DNA of 64,000 nucleotides from Hemicordylus capensis (Eukaryota; Chordata; Lepidosauria; Squamata; Cordylidae). Each line of letters starts with the position of its first letter. The first letter of the stretch is position 1. Under the pieces are notes generated by a model that was given only the letters and a program-made list of their open reading frames with translations, had not been told where the DNA came from and did not search any database. The stretch covers positions 14,341,320 to 14,405,319 of the forward strand of contig NC_069670.1 of the NCBI RefSeq assembly GCF_027244095.1, read 5' to 3'. A program made the position numbers and the translations under genes. Below, in pieces: positions 11,101 through 19,272 of the stretch.

Positions 11101-14100
11101 ATGGACGGTGATTTGTGATGTAGTGGTTAGCGTGCTGGATTAGGACGGGGGAGCCCCGAGTTCAAATCCCCATTCAGCCATGAAACTCACTGGGTGACCC
11201 TGGACCATTCATGTATCTCTAACAGCCTAACCTACCTCACAGGGTTGTTGTGAGGATAAACCCAAGCATGGGCTCCTTGGAGGAAGAGCAGGATAGAAAT
11301 GTAAAAATAAAAATAAAAATATTAAAATAAAATAAAATAAAAACTAATGACGCGCCCACATCACTGCTACTGTTTCCTCCATCAGTTAGCGACGTCGAAG
11401 AACCCGTTGGGTTGTAACTATTCCCTGACTTGGAGCATGAGACCCCAAAGCTATCAGAAGCTCTAGCAAAAACTGGAGGACTCTTGGTATCTGGATTTTC
11501 ACATGCTTTTTAAAACGCAGCAAGCTTCTAGTTCTCTGGGTGTTGGGGAAGGGGAGTCAAGCACGAAGAGGGAGTTCTAGTGCAGGGGTGCACAACTTAA
11601 GTTGCTTTTTTGAACTACAACCATCCTCAGCCACAGTGGCCAATAGTCAAGGATGATGGGAGTTGTAGTCCAACATCTTCAAGAGGACGAAAGTTGTGCA
11701 GCCCTGTTAAGGTCTATGGTCCCTGTTTCAAATTCTATCCCTGAATGCTGAACAAATCTACCAGAAAGGGCTTAAAAATAAATAGAAAATGGGAAAGAAA
11801 GAAAAACGGTGAAGCCTGAAAAAGAAATGTCTGCCAATTAGCATCAGGCATTCCGCTCACAGCATCTGGGGATTAGGAGAGCAGAATTTTTAGACACAGA
11901 CTCCCGACATCCCAGGGCAGAACTCAGAGCAATCTCAACAGACACTGCTGCAGTTTGGAAAACCATTTATGAGGGCAAATGACTCAAATCCGAAGAGAGA
12001 GAAAATACAGCAAGCACACGTCACCGGCTGAACACATCCAGCGGCTACAACAACGGTTCCCAGTCTGTGGTACTCCCGATGCTGAACTACAACTCCCATC
12101 ATCCCCAGCCACAATAAACTGCAGCCGGAGATGATGGGAGTTGCAGTCCAGCCACACCAGGAGTACCACAGGGTGGGATCCCTGCTTGAAAACTGTCAGG
12201 AGTCAGACCCGCTCCCCTGCCAGATAAGCACCTTGATTTCATTCGCCTTCTTGATCGGAGAAATATTCCACGTAGGGATGACCTGAGGAAACAAAACCGT
12301 GATTAGCACCCGCCACAAACGCCCTCAGAACTCAGCGGATCACCGAGTCCTGCTTCCTAGTTCGTCGACTCAGGACCCACCTTTCTCCCTGAAGGTTGCA
12401 CATTTAATCGAGTGAGGTTAAGGAAAACGAGAGCGAGATGACAAAATCGTATATAAGTAGGGAGGAGCTGTAATTCAGAGCCCTTGAAGGTCCCGGGATA
12501 ATTAAACCTCCAGCCTCACAGGCAAAATGCCTCTCAATCCCAGTTGCAAGTAGGAGAGAGGGCCTGTCTTCGTCTCTTGCCGGTGGGCTTCCCAGGGGCA
12601 TCTGGTGGGCCACTGTGGGAAACAGGAGGCTGGACTAGATGGGCCTTCTTGGGCCCGATCCAGAAGGGCTGCTCTCGTGTTCTTATCGACTCTCCTCCAA
12701 CCATCCCGGGCATGGCGATTGCTCTTATGTGCTCCCCTTAGAACAGTCTAGGGAGGAAACCTTCCCTACTTCCAGCGGCTGCCCCCACCCCCCCCACCCC
12801 CACCGACGGGCTTTTTAGCATGCTGTGGATTTGGCGACGCCCCCTAGAATCAGGACACCGTTTCCCTCAGGCCAGCCCGCAACAAAGGCAAACAGCAAGC
12901 CCACTCACCACGCCTTTCTCCACCACTTCCTTCAGCTTGGATCTGGTCATTTTGGGCTCCTGAGAGAGAGAAGAGAAAAGGCCCGTCAGCCGGCTCCAAT
13001 GGGCACCAGCCTCTCCCCAGCCCGAGCTTCCCTCTTCCTCTTCCTCCTCCCCATCACCCCCCCACCCCTTTTCCTGGAGTGGAAGGGAAGAGATGAGGCA
13101 GACCCCGGCTCCCCCGCTGAGGAAGCAAACTCACAAACACGGGGATGTCCTCCGTCTCACTGATGGCTGCCTTCATCATGGCCACCACGTGCTCGTTCGT
13201 GATCACTTCCTGCAGCGGCACACACAAGCAGAAGGGGGCTTTCATCTACCTGACGCGAGGAGTCCGCCCTGAATTCCTGGGCCAGACAGGCCCAAGTCTG
13301 TCCAGACACGTGTGGGGCTTCCTCCTCAGCTGAGCAAGATCCAAAGGATCAAATCCAGACCTTCCTGGTCCGGTCGCTGGTGCCTTCAGAATCCCCCCAC
13401 ATCCTCCATTTAGAGGATCGCAGACTTAGCTCCCCAGATGCTGCTGGACTACAATGCTCATGACCCTTGCCACAATGTTGCGGGGGTCAATGGGAGTTGT
13501 AGTCTAACATCATCTGGGGACCCATGATAGAGAAGCTCACGTTTAGGGGAAGGAACTCTCCTTGTTAACTGGACGTCGGGTCCTCTTTTTCTGCAACCAG
13601 AGTGCCCTCTGGTGGTCATGCGGGTTCACTGTGTGCCCCCAACATGCACGCTGTCCCACCCCATCCCTCTTGAGCCTACCGCTAACCAGCCTCCTCCTAA
13701 TCCCGAGACCCTCAGAGCATCCGAACTGCCCCAGACACCCAAAAGGGACCAAGGCGGCTCTCTCAAACCCCTTGTCTCCTCCCACACCTGGCGGGTCGCC
13801 TCCTGTCCCCCCCTGCCCACGACCCGATTCGCAGCTTATACAGCGGCTGTGAGGCCTCAAAGCTGAGCCGGGGTCCTTTTTTAAATTCCGTGCAGAGCGC
13901 TGAGGAAGTTTCGGGGGCCTTACTAACAATACGCACCACCCCGGAGGCTCCCACCACTGAGAGGTGGAAGACACAGATGGGACTCTTGCAACACTTGGAG
14001 ACAAAAATGTATCTCTGATTCCTGAACAGTCTCTCTCTCTCTCTCCAGGAGAAACAGTTTTTCACAAGTAAGGCCAGCAGCTAAAGATACTTTTTCATCT

Positions 14101-17100
14101 GCCTGCCTGGGATCGCTACTGTTATTATTGTTGTTATTATTAATCACATTTTTATACCACCTGATATACAAATCTCTAGGCAGTGTACAAATTTTAATAT
14201 TAAAAACCACAGGTTAAAACACCATTAAAACAATCTAAAACACATTATTAAAATTCTAGTTTTAAAAAGCTCACGAGAACAGGAAGGTCTCGAGGGAAAG
14301 TCTTACTGTTTCTTTCCGCGGCATGCCTGCTGGAAGTAGCTCCCAGGCACTGCTGACCACTGCTCCCTCTAACAGGGATCCCCAGATGCTGTTGACTACA
14401 ACTCCCAGAATCCACTGCTGCAATGGCCTATGGCTGGGGATTCTGAGAGTTGTAGTCAACAACATCTGGGAATCCCTGTTAGACGGATCACTGCTGCTGA
14501 CCATCCATGCCCTCAACACGCTCCTGCCAAATCAGCCTACCTCGCAAGACTGTCGCAAAGTCAACACCACACCACTCACACCCGCCGCACACTCACGTGG
14601 AGGATGTTCCGCACATTGACGGCCGTCAGGTTGTGCTGCTTCGCCCCGTCTTCCAAAGTCCGGTCCAGAGCGTCGTCCAATTTGAGGTCGCAGGCCAGGG
14701 GCCCCTCGTCCTCCTCCGGGCATTTCTCCTCCCGTTTCCGTTTCGTCGCCTTCCTCCTCTTCCGCTTCCCTCCTTCTTCTTGCTCCTCTGGAAACCAGAA
14801 ACATCGCAGACCCACAGCGGTCAGAATACAGGAGCCCATCCACCCCTGACTCCGAATGTCCAGGAGGGAGCTAGATCGCTCCCTCCTCCCCAGCCAAGCC
14901 TCTCTCACATTGTTGCTGTGAAGCTAACATGGGGGGGTGAAAGAACCACCCACGCTGCCGTAAACTCCTTGCAGTGGCTGGAGCAACGAGGGAAGGGCAC
15001 TCAGGCCTCAGGAACAACGTTCAACGGCATCACTCCCATCCCAAAGGAAAACCAAGCCAGAGAGCGGCAGCCTGGCCCTAACTAGGCACATAGGAAGCTG
15101 CCATCTACTGAGTCAGACCCTTGGTCCATCTCGCTCAGTACTGTCTACCCAGACTGGCAGCGGCTTCTCCAAGGTTGCAGGCAGGAGTCTTTCTCAGCCC
15201 GATCTTGGAGATGCTGCCAGGGAGGGAATTTGGAACCTAGATGCTCTTCCCAGAGTGACTCCATCCTTTAAGGGGAATCTCTTGCAGTGCTCACACCATC
15301 ATCAAATCTCCCATTCATATGCAACCAGGGCATATGCAGTACTCACCCACTGGGATAAAAAGCCCCGTCTCCTCAGGCTCCTCCTTGGCCTCTTGGAGCA
15401 GTTCGGTGCTCTGCAACATCCTTGGGGCCTTCGCAAACGGCGCATCGTCACCGGCCTCCCATTCAGCCTCCAGCTTTGGAGAAAGGCTAACGGCTAGAAT
15501 CAACAGATCAGACAAGTGCTGAAATCCCACTTATAACATGACATCTTAAGGATGCGTCGGGGCACAAGCTTATTATATTGAGGTCAACTAGAATCCAGTT
15601 CACAGCTTGTATTCTAGATCTCTTTCCCAGCTTGACACAAAAGGTGGAAGGTGAATTATTCTCAGTTGGATTCAAGAGGTGCCCTTCCTCAAGGGGAAGA
15701 TGTCCTCAGCACAGGAGGGTGCTGCTTTGGACCTCACACTAGACAGTGTGGCACAAGAAAACAAACTCAGTCATACGAACAGAAGAACAGCCCTGCTGCT
15801 GGATCAGGCCCAAGGCCCATGTAGTCCAGCATCCTGTTTCTCACAGTGGCCCACCAGATGCCTCCAAGAAGCCCACAGACAAGCGGTATGTGTATGCCCT
15901 CTTTTCTGCTGTTACTCCTCTGTAACTGGTATTTAGAGGCATCTTGCTGGAGGTGGCCCACAGCCACCAGGCTAATAGCCCTTGACAGACCTGTCCTCCA
16001 TGAATTTCCCTAAGCCCTTTTTAAAGCCATCCAAGCTGGTGGCCATCATCACATCCCATGGCAAAGAATTCCATAGATTAATGATGCAGTGTGCAAAAAA
16101 GTACTTCCGCTTGTCGGTCCTAAATTTCCTGACCTTCAGTTTCATGGGATGGCCGCTGGTTCTAGTGTTGTGAGAGAGGGAGAAACATTTCTCTCTGTCC
16201 ACTCTCACCACTCCATGCATAATTTTATACACTTGGATCATGACTTCCCATAGTCGCCTCTTTTCCAAACTAAAAAGCCCCCGATGCTGTAGTCTAGACT
16301 CATAAGGAAGGTGCTCCAGGTCTCTGATCATCTTGGTGGCCCTCTTCTGCACCTTCTCCAGTTCTACAGTATCCTTCTTAAATGACCAAAACTGTACACA
16401 GTGCTCCAAATTGTGGCCACCAGAGATCCAAAGAGACTCTTCTACAGTACCTGCACAAACAGCATCACAACAACTGCGATAACACCCATCCCAGCATCGT
16501 GCACACTTGTGTGCAAGGTCTCACACAACAAGCACTTGTGGAAGAATGCCTTCGGCTAGGATAAACAAAAACATCCTTTTTAAACTTTGCTGTAAGATGC
16601 CCTGGGCTCCTTTCCGTGGGACCGAAAGAGACAGGATAAAACCGCATGAAATAAATCAAATAAACCAACGTCCAAAAAACGCAAGCCACTTTGCATTTCT
16701 TATTTTGCCCACATTGCTAGTTTACCTTCATGGTTCAATTTCCGCTCCTTGTCCGTGAGAAACTCCGATACGAGAGGGCTCCTGTCGCCCGAAGGCTCTT
16801 CTCTTTGCTGCTGACAGAGATCCAGTGGTACCTTAGACAAGCTCTTCTTTCCCCCTCTCAAAGAAGCTTCTGCTGATTCCCTCCAGCCTTTCTGACCTGC
16901 GTCATCTGTCAGAACCACCTTGCCCAATTCTTTACTGGCAGCTTCCAAGTCCCCAAAAGATACTGGCAAATCCGGCGTGGGTAGACCGACCGGCCTATCA
17001 GCAGATGGGCCATCGAGTTCTCTCCCTTCAGGCAAGACAGGATTGCTTTCGCCCTTGGCCTGCTGCACCAGGTCGTGGAGCTGGTTAGCATCACCTGCGG

Positions 17101-17245
17101 GAGAAGTCTCCATTTCAAGAAACGGCACATCGGAAGAGAGCCCTGCCTCGCCCTCGGAGGAATCTGCCGCGACGGCTCTTCTCTTCTTGCATGGCAGCAT
17201 CTTCGGCGAAAGAAACATCCTGACTAAAGCTCCTCTGACGTCGTT
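163..17245 (-). CDS. GON4L: GON4L (gon-4-like), 5' part, 18 coding exons; gene continues past the left edge
   Basis: GON4L is a nuclear co-repressor; the family is known to work with YY1, SIN3A and HDAC1. Reading right to left, eighteen exons join without a frame break into residues 1-860 of a protein of about 2,200 residues in human. What is seen: start MLPCKKRR, a variable acidic N-terminus, then near-identical blocks such as [19 protein letters not shown]-like and [12 protein letters not shown] stretches, [70 protein letters not shown] and [18 protein letters not shown]. The SANT/Myb-like and PAH-like C-terminal domains lie outside the window. Exon lengths and phases agree exactly at each junction, so no exon is missing between residues 1 and 860. 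YY1AP1 is a primate relative of the same gene, but the head-to-head SYT11 neighbour supports GON4L itself. Confidence 0.95.
504..803 (+). repeat. 5S/tRNA composite SINE
   Basis: The head contains AGCTAAGCAGGGTC and GAATGGGAGAC, which match 5S rRNA control-region sequence. The body contains CTGCCAGTCTGGGTAGACAA and the tail contains GACTCAGTAGATGGCAGC. Lies in a GON4L intron. Confidence 0.8.
1242..1386 (-). CDS. GON4L: GON4L coding exon 17 (residues 762-809)
   Basis: It encodes [20 protein letters not shown] and [14 protein letters not shown], then [10 protein letters not shown]. The acceptor is CCCGCAG and the donor is CAA/GTAGGT. Confidence 0.95.
1462..1715 (+). repeat. Unclassified interspersed repeat, AAGAGGCACCTTTTAA family
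   Basis: GTGGCGATTCTCTTTCTTGA, CCCTATCCACCCCCAGCACA and GAGCCCTTCGGGGACAGG are shared by at least ten copies in this window. Confidence 0.65.
1761..1877. mobile_element. hAT-type palindromic MITE
   Basis: CCTCTAACAGGGATTCCCAG at the left pairs with AAATCCCTATTAGAGG at the right. The inner arms are ACTACAGCTCCCAGAATCC and GGATTCTGGGAGTTGTAGT. Confidence 0.75.
1969..2004 (+). repeat. CT/CA microsatellite near GON4L exon 16 donor
   Basis: A CTCTCTCTC run passes into CACACACACACA, ending a few bases from the donor of exon 16. Confidence 0.85.
2009..2180 (-). CDS. GON4L: GON4L coding exon 16 (residues 705-761)
   Basis: It encodes [20 protein letters not shown] and [20 protein letters not shown]. 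The family match is clear (human [20 protein letters not shown]). The acceptor is TTCGCAG and the donor is GCG/GTATGT. A CT/CA microsatellite lies just past the donor. Confidence 0.93.
2380..2466 (-). CDS. GON4L: GON4L coding exon 15 (residues 676-704)
   Basis: An 87-base exon that encodes [20 protein letters not shown] and EFSTTRLFL. The acceptor is CTTGCAG and the donor is CTG/GTAAGG. Confidence 0.94.
2745..2946 (-). CDS. GON4L: GON4L coding exon 14 (residues 608-675)
   Basis: It encodes [20 protein letters not shown], a charged likely coiled-coil segment, and [12 protein letters not shown]. The acceptor is CGCTCAG and the donor is CAG/GTACCG. Confidence 0.95.
3439..3504 (+). repeat. (CT)n-(CA)n compound microsatellite
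   Basis: About 16 CT units are followed by about 14 CA units. Confidence 0.9.
3518..3840 (-). repeat. 5S/tRNA composite SINE, near full length
   Basis: Reverse orientation: the tail (GACATAGGAAGCTGCC) comes first, then the body and a tRNA-Ala-like section (ending ACTGAGCCGTGGCCCC on plus). The 5S-like head comes last (CCATCCAAATGCAAGC, CTGCTTAGCAAA). Confidence 0.8.
4395..4710 (-). mobile_element. LINE 3'-end remnant (L2/CR1-like)
   Basis: GTAACCCACCTTTCTTTCAA and AACTCAAGGCGGCTTACAAC resemble a LINE 3' UTR tail. GGCAGGGAGTTCCAAAGG and AAAAGGCCTTTCTTCCAAGG follow. It is diverged. Confidence 0.55.
4753..4856 (-). CDS. GON4L: GON4L coding exon 13 (residues 574-607)
   Basis: It encodes [14 protein letters not shown], an acidic stretch and [12 protein letters not shown]. 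The acceptor is CTGCTCAG and the donor is CAG/GTAGGT. Confidence 0.94.
5056..5100 (+). repeat. (CA)n microsatellite
   Basis: About 20 CA units with one interruption. Confidence 0.9.
5140..5480 (-). mobile_element. CR1-like LINE 3' fragment, diverged
   Basis: On plus: ATCCATCTAGCCCAGCATCC, then CATTTAAAACCATCGAAGTG and CCTGTGGCAGCCGATTCCAG. The order matches the better copies at 15768 and 38675. Confidence 0.65.
5567..5750 (+). repeat. tRNA-Ala-like SINE abutting GON4L exon 12
   Basis: GGGGCCGTAGCTCAAGGGTA and CCCAGGTTCAAGCCC look like tRNA-Ala A and B boxes. The body is CTGCCAGTCAGTGCTGACAA and the tail GACTCAGTCGG runs into CGGCCGCTTAC at the exon donor. Confidence 0.8.
5752..5792 (-). CDS. 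GON4L: GON4L coding exon 12, 41 bases (residues 560-573)
   Basis: A very short exon that encodes [13 protein letters not shown] plus a split Lys. The acceptor is TTTTGCAG and the donor is ACG/GTAAGC. The donor sits directly against the tail of a SINE that fills 5567-5750. Confidence 0.93.
6047..6148 (-). CDS. GON4L: GON4L coding exon 11 (residues 526-559)
   Basis: It encodes [20 protein letters not shown] and [13 protein letters not shown], the most recognisable GON4L block. The acceptor is CTTCTAG and the donor is CAA/GTACGT. Confidence 0.96.
6690..6740 (-). repeat. Fragment of a second tRNA-derived SINE type
   Basis: GTCAAGTCAATTTCGACTCC on plus is the reverse of the GGAGTCGACACCAACTTGAC-type end of the SINE at 36768. 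Confidence 0.5.
6749..6945 (+). repeat. Inverted repeat hairpin plus LINE-like 3' tail
   Basis: Arms of about 42 bases at 6749-6790 and 6801-6842 (TGAAACCATCCAACA... and ...TGTTGGATGGTTTCA) flank a 10-base loop. A LINE-like 3' UTR follows, ending GTAAACCGCCCAGAGACTTG. Confidence 0.75.
6952..7197 (+). repeat. Low-complexity tract: GT, AT, GAGA then AAAAT repeats
   Basis: Successive GTGTGT, ATATAT, GATA/GAGA and AAATAAAATAAAA runs, in the intron between GON4L exons 10 and 11. Confidence 0.85.
7321..7513 (-). CDS. GON4L: GON4L coding exon 10 (residues 462-525), followed by a GC splice donor
   Basis: It encodes [20 protein letters not shown] through [13 protein letters not shown]. To stay in frame with the next exon (D-EADDDDD) the exon must end at GAAG, and the next intron bases are GCAGGT. 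The donor is therefore a GC donor. The GT four bases further in would shift the frame. Confidence 0.93.
7842..8153 (+). repeat. 5S/tRNA composite SINE
   Basis: Good head (CCTTAGCTAAGCAGGGTC, GAATGGGAGACTAG), no clear tRNA middle, and a tail ending CTATGTTCCTATGAG. Confidence 0.82.
8474..8647 (-). CDS. GON4L: GON4L coding exon 9 (residues 404-461)
   Basis: It encodes a proline run ([10 protein letters not shown]) followed by [20 protein letters not shown], which is almost invariant in GON4L. The acceptor is CTGCCAG and the donor is CAG/GTAATG. Confidence 0.95.
8745..8990 (+). repeat. tRNA-derived SINE with Bov-B-like tail (Sauria type), truncated
   Basis: Contains GAGTTCAAATCCCCCGTTCA (B box), CTCACAGGGTTGTTGTGAGG and CTCCTTGGAGGAAGAGTGGG. 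The Sauria name is from memory of the family. Confidence 0.7.
8975..9217 (-). repeat. tRNA-derived SINE with Bov-B-like tail (Sauria type), full
   Basis: On plus it runs CGCTCTTCCTCCAAGGAGCC, AACAACCCTGTGAAGTAGGC, GGGATTTGAACTCGGGTC and CTAACCACTACACCACGCTG. It forms an inverted pair with the copy at 8745. Confidence 0.8.
9485..9604 (-). CDS. GON4L: GON4L coding exon 8 (residues 364-403)
   Basis: It encodes [20 protein letters not shown] and a Ser/Thr/Glu-rich tail ([16 protein letters not shown]). The acceptor is TTCTGCAG and the donor is GAG/GTGAGC. Confidence 0.94.
9672..9900 (-). repeat. AAGAGGCACCTTTTAA-family repeat
   Basis: On plus: GACTCACAATCTAAAAAGGG, GTGGAGAGGGCCGGGTGCTC-like sequence and CTCCCCCTGCTCAAGTCAAG. 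Confidence 0.6.
10060..10372 (-). repeat. 5S/tRNA composite SINE (first of a tandem pair)
   Basis: The tail ATAGGAAGCTGCCATATACT begins at 10068. The 5S-like head is at the right end, with a shortened TAAGCAGGG part. Confidence 0.8.
10403..10708 (-). repeat. 5S/tRNA composite SINE (second of a tandem pair)
   Basis: Same family and orientation as the copy ending near 10370, about 30 bases away. The head is ACACTGCTTAGCAAAGGGGA on plus. Confidence 0.8.
10868..10966 (-). CDS. GON4L: GON4L coding exon 7 (residues 331-363)
   Basis: It encodes [20 protein letters not shown] followed by an acidic run ending in DETAEE. The acceptor is CTTGTAG and the donor is GAG/GTAAAC. Confidence 0.94.
11111..11340 (+). 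repeat. tRNA-derived SINE with Bov-B-like tail (Sauria type)
   Basis: GTGATGTAGTGGTTAGCGTG, GAGTTCAAATCCCCATTCAG and CTCCTTGGAGGAAGAGCAGG, ending in an A-rich AAATAAAA tail. Confidence 0.8.
11584..11707. mobile_element. hAT-type palindromic MITE
   Basis: GGGGTGCACAACTTAAG and AAAGTTGTGCAGCCCTG form the ends. The inner arms are GAACTACAACCATCC and GGATGATGGGAGTTGTAGTC. Confidence 0.7.
12050..12187. mobile_element. hAT-type palindromic MITE
   Basis: GTGGTACTCCCGATGCTGAA and CACACCAGGAGTACCACAGG pair. The inner arms are ACTACAACTCCCATCATCCC and GATGATGGGAGTTGCAGTCC. Confidence 0.75.
12232..12282 (-). CDS. GON4L: GON4L coding exon 6 (residues 314-330)
   Basis: A 51-base exon that encodes [17 protein letters not shown]. 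The acceptor is CCTCAG and the donor is AAG/GTGCTT. Recognised by conservation and by correct phase with its neighbours. Confidence 0.94.
12541..12690 (+). mobile_element. CR1-like LINE 3' end
   Basis: GGGCATCTGGTGGGCCACTG, ACAGGAGGCTGGACTAGATG and the end GGCTGCTCTCGTGTTCTTAT. Confidence 0.7.
12909..12959 (-). CDS. GON4L: GON4L coding exon 5 (residues 297-313)
   Basis: A 51-base exon that encodes [17 protein letters not shown]. The acceptor is CTCTCAG and the donor is GTG/GTGAGT. It is too short to be found as an open reading frame and was recognised by conservation. Confidence 0.94.
13135..13209 (-). CDS. GON4L: GON4L coding exon 4 (residues 272-296)
   Basis: A 75-base exon that encodes [20 protein letters not shown] followed by DIPVF, nearly identical to human. 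The acceptor is CCGCTGCAG and the donor is TTT/GTGAGT. Confidence 0.95.
13421..13545. mobile_element. hAT-type palindromic MITE, diverged
   Basis: CCCCAGATGCTGCTGGACTA and TAGTCTAACATCATCTGGGG pair around a GC-rich centre. Confidence 0.7.
14120..14260 (-). repeat. LINE/SINE tail-like AT-rich fragment
   Basis: TTTTTATACCACCTGATATA and TCTCTAGGCAGTGTACAAAT on plus are the reverse of a common LINE 3' end. The family is not resolved. Confidence 0.45.
14362..14490. mobile_element. hAT-type palindromic MITE with 8-bp flanking repeat
   Basis: CCCTCTAACAGGGATCCCCA pairs with TGGGAATCCCTGTTAGA. The flanks CCACTGCT and TCACTGCT look like an 8-bp target duplication with one change. Confidence 0.75.
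14597..14787 (-). CDS. GON4L: GON4L coding exon 3 (residues 208-271)
   Basis: It encodes a Lys/Arg-rich likely nuclear localisation stretch ([15 protein letters not shown]), then the conserved [20 protein letters not shown] and AVNVRNILH. The acceptor is TTTCCAG and the donor is CAC/GTGAGT. Confidence 0.95.
15086..15334 (-). repeat. 5S/tRNA composite SINE, 5'-truncated, beside GON4L exon 2
   Basis: The tail (CATAGGAAGCTGCCATCTAC) and body are intact. The head stops inside the 5S-like part, 13 bases from the exon. Confidence 0.8.
15347..15493 (-). CDS. GON4L: GON4L coding exon 2 (residues 159-207)
   Basis: The acceptor is TGATTCTAG and the donor is AGTGG/GTGAGT. It ends with ETGLFIPV, matching the GGLFIPM motif of mammalian GON4L. 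A SINE ends about 13 bases downstream of the donor. Confidence 0.9.
15768..16445 (-). mobile_element. CR1-like LINE 3' fragment with reverse-transcriptase C-terminus
   Basis: The minus strand reads [20 protein letters not shown], then [20 protein letters not shown] and [20 protein letters not shown]. This is the thumb end of a CR1-type reverse transcriptase, open for 145 codons. The 3' UTR follows to 15768. Confidence 0.85.
16726..17245 (-). CDS. GON4L: GON4L first coding exon (residues 1-158)
   Basis: The acceptor is TTTGCAG before 17245 and the donor is GAAG/GTAAAC at 16725-16724. The start ATG is at 17200-17198. It is chosen because MLPCKKRR is the conserved GON4L N-terminus; the upstream in-frame Met codons lie in the 5' UTR part of this exon. 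The encoded segment is acidic, Ser-rich and poorly conserved, as in other vertebrates. Confidence 0.92.
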
Positions 17246-17399
17246 CTGCAAACAACAAGAGTGCAATGTCCTCAGTTAGACCACTCTAGCCATACATCTT
17301 ACGTGGGGCTGCCCTTGAAGACTGTCCAGGAACTTGAGCTAGTTTGGAACATGGCAGCTTTATCAACTATAATCATGCCGCTCTGACCGTATTATACCC

Positions 17400-17612
17400 G
17401 GGCCCCCTTCTAACTGAGCAAAGAGGCACATTTTAAAATGGCAGTTCTCTTATGTTTACCAAAGAAAGAGCAACTGAGCCTATCCGTCCCCAGGACAGCA
17501 TCCCAGCTGTGGTTGTTGCTGGTGTCTAACCTCCTCCCACACCCTCCTCCCAGCGGCTGGGCCACTATATAGATTGGTGGTATAGATGTATAAATAAAGT
17601 AAACAAACAAAC
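17400..17612 (+). repeat. AAGAGGCACCTTTTAA-family repeat
   Basis: GAGCAAAGAGGCACATTTTA, GAGCCTATCCGTCCCCAGGA and a TATAAATAAAGTAAACAAAC tail. Confidence 0.65.
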
Positions 17613-17811
17613 ATCATAGACACCCACTGGTCTCCCTGCTCAAGTCAAGGTGCTGGTTTTGACTTTGAAAGCCATGCAATCTGGGACCGCAAGGATATGA
17701 AGGGCTGCCTTTTCCCAGGTGAACCTGCCTGGAATTCAAAAACAGCTTCTTCCTCCGAGGGCCCCGAGATCAATGGAAACAGAGCCAACCATCATTTCAG
17801 GAGATGGACCC

Positions 17812-18005
17812 TGGTTATGAGAGCCACCTAATGGCGCAACGGGGAAATGACTTGACTAGCAAGGCAGAGGTTGCCGGTTCAAATCCAGATGGTATGTTTT
17901 CCAGATTACGGGAAACACCTACATCGGGCAGCAGCGATATAGGAAGATGCTGAAAGGCATCATCTCATACTGCAGAATGACATTGTGAGTGCCTTTGCCT
18001 TAGAA
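17812..18005 (+). repeat. tRNA-derived SINE, GGTTGCCGGTTCAAATCC type
   Basis: AATGGCGCAACGGGGAAATG, GTTGCCGGTTCAAATCCAG, GGGCAGCAGCGATATAGGAA and ATCATCTCATACTGC. Confidence 0.7.
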
Positions 18006-18111
18006 CCCGTTAAAGGGGGAGGTTTAGACCAAATCATGGAGAGGGAGAGGACCACTGGTGGTTGTCTATCAAGAGGATAACAGGAGCCAGCGGGATGTAG
18101 GGAGCAGAGGA

Positions 18112-18232
18112 GGGGTGGGCCAACTTAGGTCATCCGGCTACATTTCAAGTGCACCACATTACTGTGGCTGAGAAGATGGGAGTTGTAGTTCAACAACGGT
18201 GGGAGGGGCCAGGTTTGCCCACCCTTGGGTTA
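18112..18232. mobile_element. hAT-type palindromic MITE, diverged
   Basis: GGGGTGGGCCAACTTAGG and CAGGTTTGCCCACCC pair. The inner right arm is GATGGGAGTTGTAGTTCAAC. Confidence 0.65.
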
Positions 18233-18415
18233 GACTACCAGACTAGGCAGGCATGAGTTCAAAACCTCGCTCAGCCATAAAACTCACTGGGTGGGTCCGT
18301 TGCTTAGCTCTCAGCCAAACGTGTCTCTTAGGGTCATTGTGGGGGTGGACGTACTTGGAGGAACAGTGGGCTGTATGTGTAAATAGGTATACAAATATGA
18401 TAAATAAATAATAAT
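18232..18415 (+). repeat. tRNA-derived SINE (Sauria type), diverged
   Basis: GAGTTCAAAACCTCGCTCAG and GTACTTGGAGGAACAGTGGG, ending in AAATAAATAATAATAA. Confidence 0.65.
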
Positions 18416-18464
18416 AAAGCCATGAAATCTGTGCAATTTCCAGGTCCAGTGGTCGACTACTTCT

Positions 18465-18690
18465 GTGCCAGCGTGGTGTAGTGGTTAGAGTGCTGGACTA
18501 GGACCAGGGAGGCCCGAGTTCAAATCCCCATTCATCTATGAAACTAGCTGGGTGACTCTGGGCCAGCCACTTCTCTCTCAGCCTAACCTACTTCACAGGG
18601 TTGTTGTGAGGAGAAACTTAAGTATGTAGTACACTGCTCTGGGCTCCTTGGAGCAGCGGGATAGAAAATGTAAAATAATAATAATAATAA
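18465..18690 (+). repeat. tRNA-derived SINE (Sauria type), full
   Basis: CCAGCGTGGTGTAGTGGTTA, GAGTTCAAATCCCCATTCAT, CACAGGGTTGTTGTGAGGAG and GGCTCCTTGGAGCAGCGGGA. Confidence 0.8.
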
Positions 18691-18983
18691 TGAAGGAGCA
18701 ACAGGGTATGTGTGGAGGTGTACTGTTTACCGCATGTCTGGCTTCTCACCCCTGGTTGGCCAAGATGCTAGACTAGATGGACTTTGGATGGTCTGATCTG
18801 GCAGGGATCTTGTTCTGTTTCTGTTAGTCGTGACAGTTAGGAATGGGGCTTCCATGTAGAGAGGCAGTGTACCCCTGGGGGCCAGAGGCTGAGGGCATAC
18901 CCCAGAGCAGGGTTCTTGCCTCCCTGTCCTGCTTGTGCATTTCCCAGAGGACAGCTTATACCGAGGGACCACAGCCCAGTGGT

Positions 18984-19272
18984 AGGACATAGGAAGCTGC
19001 CATATACTGAGTCAGACCCTTGGTCCATCTAGCTCAATATTGCCTTCACAGACTGGCAGCGGCTTCTCCAAGGCTGCAGGCAGGAATCTCTGTCTCAGCC
19101 CTCTCTTGGAGATGCTGTCAAGGAGGGGACTTGGAACCTTCTGCGCCATCCCCTGAGGGGAAGATCTTCCAGAGCTCACACTTCTAGTCTCTCATTCATA
19201 GGCAACCAGGGCGGACCCTGCTTAGCTCAGGGGACCAGTCAGGCTTGCTGCCACAAAAGCAGCTCTCCTCCC
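18984..19272 (-). repeat. 5S/tRNA composite SINE
   Basis: Tail GGACATAGGAAGCTGCCATA. The head is GGGCGGACCCTGCTTAGCTC on plus. Lies in the GON4L first intron. Confidence 0.8.
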
